The translations under genes and the position numbers were made by a program. Shown here in pieces: positions 59,605 to 64,000 of a stretch of DNA of 64,000 bases (the first letter of the stretch is position 1; every line of letters starts with the position of its first letter). The stretch is from Pacificimonas sp963710205 (lineage in GTDB: Bacteria > Pseudomonadota > Alphaproteobacteria > Sphingomonadales > Sphingomonadaceae). The notes beneath the pieces are model-generated. The model worked only from the letters and a program-made list of their open reading frames with translations, was not told where the DNA came from and made no database searches. Where the stretch lies: the NCBI GenBank assembly GCA_963710205.1, contig CAVPZG010000006.1:62001-126000 (forward strand), written 5' to 3'.

Positions 59605-62019
59605 TTGGCTGACGAGATAACGGCGGGCAGCGCCGAATATGGTGCGGATTCCATCAAGGTTCTCAAGGGGCTGGATGCCGTTCGCAAACGGCCCGGCATG
59701 TATATCGGCGATACCGAGGACGGGTCCGGCCTGCACCATATGGTGTTCGAGGTGTCGGACAACGCCATCGACGAAAGCCTTGCCGGTCATTGCGACCTGG
59801 TCACCATGACGCTGAATGCCGATGGTTCCGTCACCATTACCGACAATGGCCGCGGCATCCCGACCGACATTCATGCCGAGGAGGGCGTCAGCGCCGCCGA
59901 GGTCATCATGACCCAGCTGCACGCGGGCGGAAAGTTCGACCAGAACAGCTACAAGGTCTCGGGCGGCCTGCACGGCGTGGGCGTTTCCGTCGTCAATGCG
60001 CTCAGCGACTGGCTGGAACTGCGTATTTTCAGGAACGGCAAGGAGCACTGGATGCGCTTCGAGCATGGCGACACGGTCGAGCCGCTGAAGATCGTTGGCG
60101 ATGCTGCGGGCAAGAAGGGGACGCATGTCACCTTCATGGCGGCGGAATCCACCTTCAAGCTGATCGAATATGATTTCGAGAAGCTGGTGCACCGCTACCG
60201 CGAACTGGCGTTCCTCAACTCCGGCGTGCGCCTGCTGCTGGCCGATGAACGGCATACCGAACGCGAAGAGGTCGAACTCTACTACGAGGGCGGGGTTGCC
60301 GAGTTCGTGAAATATCTCGACCGCAACAAGGCGCCGATCATCCCCGAGCCCATCCTGATCATGGGCGAGCGCGACGAGGTGGGTATCGAGGTCGCGCTGC
60401 AGTGGAACGACAGCTATCATGAACAGGTCCAGCCGTTCACCAACAACATTCCCCAGCGCGACGGTGGCACGCACCTGGCGGCCTTTCGCTCGGCACTGAC
60501 GCGCACGCTCGGCAACTATGCCGAGAAATCCGGCGCGCTCAAGAAGGAGAAGGTGTCGCCAACCGGTGAAGACATGCGCGAGGGGCTGACGGCGATCGTG
60601 TCCGTCAAGGTTCCCGATCCGAAATTTTCCAGCCAGACCAAGGATAAGCTGGTGTCCTCCGAAGTCCGCTCCGCCGTGGAAGGGCTGATCGGCGAAAAGC
60701 TTTCGGAATGGCTGGAGGAACATCCGAATGAAGCCAAGGTCATCGTCGACAAGTTCGTCGGCGCCGCCGTGGCGCGCGAAGCGGCACGAAAGGCGCGCGA
60801 AGCCAGCCGGAAAACGGTGCTTGGCGTCTCTTCACTTCCCGGCAAGCTCAACGACTGCCAGGAGAAAGACCCGGCCAAGTCCGAACTTTTCCTTGTCGAG
60901 GGCGATTCCGCCGGCGGGTCCGCCAAGCAGGGCCGAGATTCGAAATATCAGGCCATCCTGCCCCTGCGCGGCAAGATCCTGAATGTCGAGCGGGCGCGCT
61001 TTGACCGGATGCTTGGGTCGAAGGAGATCGGCACGATCATCCAGGCGCTGGGCACCGGTATCGGCCGCGAGGATTTCGATATCGAGAAGCTGCGCTATCA
61101 CAAGATCGTCATCATGACCGACGCCGATGTCGATGGGGCGCATATCCGCACGCTGCTGCTGACATTTTTCTACCGGCAGATGCCGGAAGTGGTGACTGGA
61201 GGCTATCTCTACATCGCCCAGCCGCCGCTCTACAAGGTCGCCAAGGGCAAGTCCGAGGTCTATCTGAAGGACCAGGCCGCGCTTGACGAATATCTCATAA
61301 ATGCGGGCCTTGACGGCATGGTGGCCGAGACGGCGGGCGGCGCGCGATCGGGAGAGGATCTGCGCGCGATCGTCGATCAGGCCCGTCGCCTGAGGACGTT
61401 GCTGGGCTATGTGCCGGGCCGTTACAGCGTCAATATGGTCGAAGCCGCCGCCATCGCGGGGGCGCTCGGCAAGGCGGCCGACGAGGACACCGCCCAGGCG
61501 CTGCGCGAGATGCTGAGTGCGGAAAGCGCGGATCAGGGCGAAGGCGGCGAATGGACCGTGGAGCTGACCCCGGCATCGGAATCCGGCACCGGGGGCGGCT
61601 ATACCGTGCTCAACATGCTGCGCGGCGTGACGGATGCCTATATTCTTGACGACAAGCTGCTGATGTCCGCGGAGGCGCGCAAGATCGCGCAGATCTTCAA
61701 GGGTCAGAACCCGTTTGGCGAACCGATCCGCATTGGCGAGGATGTGACCGTGCGCCGCCCGACAGAGCTGTTGGATGCGGTCTTCGCGGCGGGGCGCAAG
61801 GGACTGAACATCCAGCGTTACAAGGGTCTGGGCGAAATGAACGCGGAACAGCTGTGGGAGACCACACTCGATCCCGACAACCGCTCGCTGTTGCGGGTGA
61901 CGGTCGATCAGGCGGACGTCGCCGATGACATCTTCACGCGCCTGATGGGGGATGTCGTGGAACCGCGGCGGGAATTCATTCAGGAAAACGCGCTGTCGGT
62001 TGCCAATCTCGACGTCTAG
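59605..62019 (+). CDS. gyrB: DNA gyrase subunit B
   Basis: ATPase subunit of DNA gyrase, which introduces negative supercoils. The product from TTG at 59605 (AAGGA seven bases upstream) is 804 residues. GHKL ATPase motifs are DNAIDE, DNGRGIP and GLHGVGVSVVNALS; the TOPRIM domain has EGDSAGGSAKQGRD and DADVDGAHIRTLLLTFF. The C-terminal YKGLGEMN block is intact. Upstream codons in the frame lie inside recF, so they are excluded. Confidence 0.98.
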   Translation: MADEITAGSAEYGADSIKVLKGLDAVRKRPGMYIGDTEDGSGLHHMVFEVSDNAIDESLAGHCDLVTMTLNADGSVTITDNGRGIPTDIHAEEGVSAAEVIMTQLHAGGKFDQNSYKVSGGLHGVGVSVVNALSDWLELRIFRNGKEHWMRFEHGDTVEPLKIVGDAAGKKGTHVTFMAAESTFKLIEYDFEKLVHRYRELAFLNSGVRLLLADERHTEREEVELYYEGGVAEFVKYLDRNKAPIIPEPILIMGERDEVGIEVALQWNDSYHEQVQPFTNNIPQRDGGTHLAAFRSALTRTLGNYAEKSGALKKEKVSPTGEDMREGLTAIVSVKVPDPKFSSQTKDKLVSSEVRSAVEGLIGEKLSEWLEEHPNEAKVIVDKFVGAAVAREAARKAREASRKTVLGVSSLPGKLNDCQEKDPAKSELFLVEGDSAGGSAKQGRDSKYQAILPLRGKILNVERARFDRMLGSKEIGTIIQALGTGIGREDFDIEKLRYHKIVIMTDADVDGAHIRTLLLTFFYRQMPEVVTGGYLYIAQPPLYKVAKGKSEVYLKDQAALDEYLINAGLDGMVAETAGGARSGEDLRAIVDQARRLRTLLGYVPGRYSVNMVEAAAIAGALGKAADEDTAQALREMLSAESADQGEGGEWTVELTPASESGTGGGYTVLNMLRGVTDAYILDDKLLMSAEARKIAQIFKGQNPFGEPIRIGEDVTVRRPTELLDAVFAAGRKGLNIQRYKGLGEMNAEQLWETTLDPDNRSLLRVTVDQADVADDIFTRLMGDVVEPRREFIQENALSVANLDV

Positions 62020-62047
62020 ACGGGGCGCGCTTCATGGTCACCCAAGT

Positions 62048-62134
62048 TGGTCATTCGGGCCCTGAGCCGTGGTTTTCCGCCACGACGATGGTGAGAGCGG
62101 AGGGAAATCCCGGCGCAAGGCCGGGATGACGACC
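62048..62134. repeat. REP-like inverted arms between gyrB and the PfkB kinase gene
   Basis: The left arm reads TGGTCATTCGGGCCCTGAGCC; the right arm, reverse-complemented, reads TGGTCGTCATCCCGGCCTTGCGCC. The right arm alone is a good hairpin (CCCGG-CGCAAGG-CCGGG). Same GTCAT-CCGGCC core as 3570-3598 and 5217-5310. Confidence 0.55.
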
Positions 62135-62139
62135 ATTTC

Positions 62140-63126
62140 ATGACCGACACCAGATATGATGTTCTCGCCCTTGGCGATGCGATGGTCGATATCCTGTCGC
62201 CCGCCGACGATGCGCTGATCGCGCGCGAGGGCCTGCCCAAGGGCGAGATGCAGGTCGTCGATGCGGAAGGTGCGCGCTATCTGGAATCGCTAATGACCGC
62301 ACCGCTGGCGGTCAGCGGCGGGTCGGGCGCGAACAGCATGGCGGGGCTGGCCATGCTGGGGGGACGTGCGGCCTTTGCGGGCCAGGTTGCGGACGACAGG
62401 CTGGGACGTGTTTTCACGGGCGATCTGATGTCCCTGGGCGTCGCGCTTCCGAAGTCGCCGAACGACAGCGGACCGGGAACGGGCCGCTGCCTGATTTTCG
62501 TGACCCCCGACGGCGAGCGAACGATGAACACCTTTCGCGGCGCGTCCGAAACCCTTGAACTCGCGCCCGCCGATGAGGGCGAGATCGCAGCCGCCCGGAT
62601 GCTCTATCTTGAGGCCTATCTATGGGATCAGGCCGTACCGCGGCGCGCCATGCGCCGTGCGCTGGCCGTGGCGCGTGAGGCGGGACGCGAGATCGCGTTC
62701 ACCACCTCCGCCGTCCAGATGGTCGAACGCAACCGCGCGGATATCAATGCCCTGATCGCGGGCGGTGACCTTGACCTGATTTTCGCCAACGAGGCGGAAT
62801 TGCTCGCCCTGACGCAGGCTGCGGATTTCGATGGTGCCATGCGCGCCATGCAGGACCGCGCCCCGCTGGTGATCGTGACCCGCAGCGAGAAGGGTGCTGT
62901 CGCCCTCTATGAAGGTGAAACCATCGCCGTACCCGCAAGCCCTGCCCGCCGTGTCGCCGATACAACCGGCGCGGGCGACCTGTTTGCCGCCGGGTTCTTC
63001 GCGGGCCGGACGCGAAATCTGCCCCTTGCCGACTGTTTGCAGCTTGGCGCGAAAGCCGCTGCCGACGTCATCTCGGAAATCGGTGCGCGTCCCGCGCCCG
63101 GCCTTGCGGAACGTCTTGCCATCTGA
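62140..63126 (+). CDS. PfkB family carbohydrate kinase, probably adenosine kinase
   Basis: A 328-residue ribokinase-fold kinase. The substrate-side block GGSGANSMAGLAMLGGRAAF and the catalytic DTTGAGDLFAAGF motif (catalytic Asp) are clear. The N-terminal LGDAMVDILSPADD segment and FRGASETL fit the bacterial adenosine kinase/inosine-guanosine kinase-like branch used in nucleoside salvage. It is followed by a LOG-type gene and a CNT nucleoside transporter, which supports a nucleoside substrate, but fructokinase or ribokinase activity is not excluded. Confidence 0.87.
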   Translation: MTDTRYDVLALGDAMVDILSPADDALIAREGLPKGEMQVVDAEGARYLESLMTAPLAVSGGSGANSMAGLAMLGGRAAFAGQVADDRLGRVFTGDLMSLGVALPKSPNDSGPGTGRCLIFVTPDGERTMNTFRGASETLELAPADEGEIAAARMLYLEAYLWDQAVPRRAMRRALAVAREAGREIAFTTSAVQMVERNRADINALIAGGDLDLIFANEAELLALTQAADFDGAMRAMQDRAPLVIVTRSEKGAVALYEGETIAVPASPARRVADTTGAGDLFAAGFFAGRTRNLPLADCLQLGAKAAADVISEIGARPAPGLAERLAI

Positions 63127-63203
63127 GTTTTTGCCTTCGCGGCATTTTTCTGTAATCAAAGCTCCACACGCCGTCAGGATTCGGGGCCCCGGGGATCACC
63201 ACA

Positions 63204-63770
63204 ATGAAACGCATCGCCGTCTATTGCGGCTCCAGCCCCGGTGCGCGCGCCGTCTATGGCGAAGCCGCGCAGGCGTTGGGCAGGGAAATGGCCAGGCGCA
63301 ATCTGGGCGTGGTTTATGGCGGCGGCAAGCTGGGCCTGATGGGCATGGTTGCCGATGCGGCGCTGGCGGCGGGCGGCGAGGCACATGGTGTCATTCCCAC
63401 GGCGCTCGTCGATCTGGAGGTCGCGCATCAGGGGCTGACGGAACTTCATACGGTCGCCAACATGCATGAGCGGAAGGCGCTGATGACGGACCTGTGCGAC
63501 GCGTTCATCGCCATGCCGGGCGGCGTGGGTACGCTCGACGAACTCTTCGAGGCGTGGAGCTGGAATGCGCTTGGCTATCATGCCAAGCCGTTTGGATTGC
63601 TGAATATCGACGGATATTGGGACCAGATGATCGCGTTTCTGGACACCGTTGCCGATCAGGGGTTCATGTCCCGGGACCGCCGCGCGCAGCTGGTCGTCTC
63701 CGATGACATCGGCGAGCTTATAGACAAACTTCACGCCCGTACCGGTAACGACCGAAAGATGATCTGGTGA
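63204..63770 (+). CDS. LOG family protein (TIGR00730, nucleoside monophosphate phosphoribohydrolase type)
   Basis: A 188-residue Rossmann-fold protein of the LOG family. Family members hydrolyse cytokinin riboside 5'-monophosphate or AMP-like substrates to base and ribose 5-phosphate. The signature PGGVGTLDELFEAWSWNALGYH is present, as is the nucleotide-site VYGGGKLGLMGMVADAAL. Its stop overlaps the start of the downstream nucleoside transporter gene (GTGA). Location between a PfkB kinase and a transporter fits purine salvage. Confidence 0.92.
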   Translation: MKRIAVYCGSSPGARAVYGEAAQALGREMARRNLGVVYGGGKLGLMGMVADAALAAGGEAHGVIPTALVDLEVAHQGLTELHTVANMHERKALMTDLCDAFIAMPGGVGTLDELFEAWSWNALGYHAKPFGLLNIDGYWDQMIAFLDTVADQGFMSRDRRAQLVVSDDIGELIDKLHARTGNDRKMIW

Positions 63771-64000
63771 TTGCAATTGCAGGCATGGCCGTGATCCTGG
63801 CGATCGCGGTCCTTTTTTCGCAGAACCGCCGCGCCATCCGGCTGAGGACCGTCGTTCCGGCCTTTCTTCTTCAGACCGGTCTTGCGATCCTTGTCCTCTA
63901 CACCCCCTGGGGGAAGGCCGGCATCCAGGCCATGTCCACAGGTGTCAGCAATCTTCTCGGCTATGCACAGGCGGGTACGAATTTCGTGTTCGGCCCCCTT
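63767..64000 (+). CDS. NupC/CNT family nucleoside transporter, N-terminal part (cut by window edge)
   Basis: An open frame from GTG at 63767, overlapping the LOG gene stop (GTGA), runs to the window edge as 78 codons. It begins with a hydrophobic helix (IAIAGMAVILAIAVLFSQNRRAIRLRT), then a second (LLQTGLAILVLYTPWG), then SNLLGYAQAGTNFVFGPL. This pattern (SxNRRAIRLRT and LLGYAxAGTxFxFGPL) is typical of the first part of concentrative nucleoside transporters. The remaining transmembrane core lies outside the window. Confidence 0.85.
   Translation, partial: MIAIAGMAVILAIAVLFSQNRRAIRLRTVVPAFLLQTGLAILVLYTPWGKAGIQAMSTGVSNLLGYAQAGTNFVFGPL

Noticed and set aside
59272..60723. Long minus-strand open frame across the recF-gyrB junction
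   Set aside because: It spans two well-supported plus-strand genes and shows no domain; antisense shadow.
1..64000. tRNA, rRNA, CRISPR arrays, integrases, transposases and DnaA-box clusters
   Set aside because: Looked for by eye throughout, including T-psi-C-like GGTTCGAA stretches and short direct repeats; nothing with the right context was found. A covariance-model search would be decisive for small RNAs.

Overview
The window is GC-rich, densely coding chromosomal DNA from an alphaproteobacterium, most likely of the Sphingomonadales or a close relative. The evidence is a DUF1476 (ATPase inhibitor zeta-like) gene, a split glycine decarboxylase (gcvPA/gcvPB) behind a tandem glycine riboswitch, an ispH-thrB-rnhA run, a Caulobacter-type cpa/tad pilus cluster, and several PEP-CTERM proteins ending in a VPAPG-type motif. 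No tRNA, rRNA, CRISPR array, prophage or insertion sequence was recognised. Most of the window is housekeeping chromosome.

Layout. 1-6651: nadB (cut by the left edge), an ABC ATPase, a host-attachment-family protein, serS, a MaoC-type protein, ychF, pth and rplY. 6652-12281: a tandem glycine riboswitch, then gcvT, gcvH, a methyltransferase, gcvPA and gcvPB. 12346-17758: NfeD-like protein, an orphan radical SAM protein, a molybdopterin oxidoreductase with a cytochrome b partner, tldD and two small genes. 17910-20428: a frameshifted PEP-CTERM gene, then glnK-amtB behind a clear sigma-54 promoter. 20623-25734: a TonB-dependent receptor, a BLUF photosensor, purC and a DUF3667 membrane protein. 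25862-30890: DUF1476, BolA, monothiol glutaredoxin, a lipoprotein, ispH-thrB-rnhA, and a PEP-CTERM gene with its own sigma-54-like element. 30866-32904: a FAD oxidoreductase and an alpha/beta hydrolase.

32946-41658: prepilin peptidase, cpaB, C, D, E, F, tadB and tadC form one co-directional Tad pilus block; no pilin gene is visible. 41883-51611: esterase-like lipoprotein, recQ, fatty acyl-AMP ligase, recX, cfa, a DUF427 protein, an RlpA-like protein, rlmN (frameshifted) and a histidine phosphatase. 51771-56230: outer-membrane barrel, scoAB, a DUF2959 lipoprotein, then a lipase-like gene followed directly by a membrane-anchored ankyrin protein, a candidate toxin/immunity pair. 56321-62019: dnaN, a PEP-CTERM gene, recF and gyrB. 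62140-64000: PfkB sugar/adenosine kinase, a LOG-type phosphoribohydrolase and a CNT nucleoside transporter (cut by the right edge), which look like a nucleoside salvage group.

Points worth following up: the lipase/ankyrin pair; sigma-54 control of a PEP-CTERM gene; a terminator-like hairpin inside the rplY leader; a methyltransferase embedded in the glycine-cleavage operon; and two single-base frame breaks (PEP-CTERM gene near 18113, rlmN near 49920) plus a gene whose best start is ATC (42920). The three irregularities could be real mutations or sequence errors, and need read-level checking. All calls come from reading the sequence; no database search was run.
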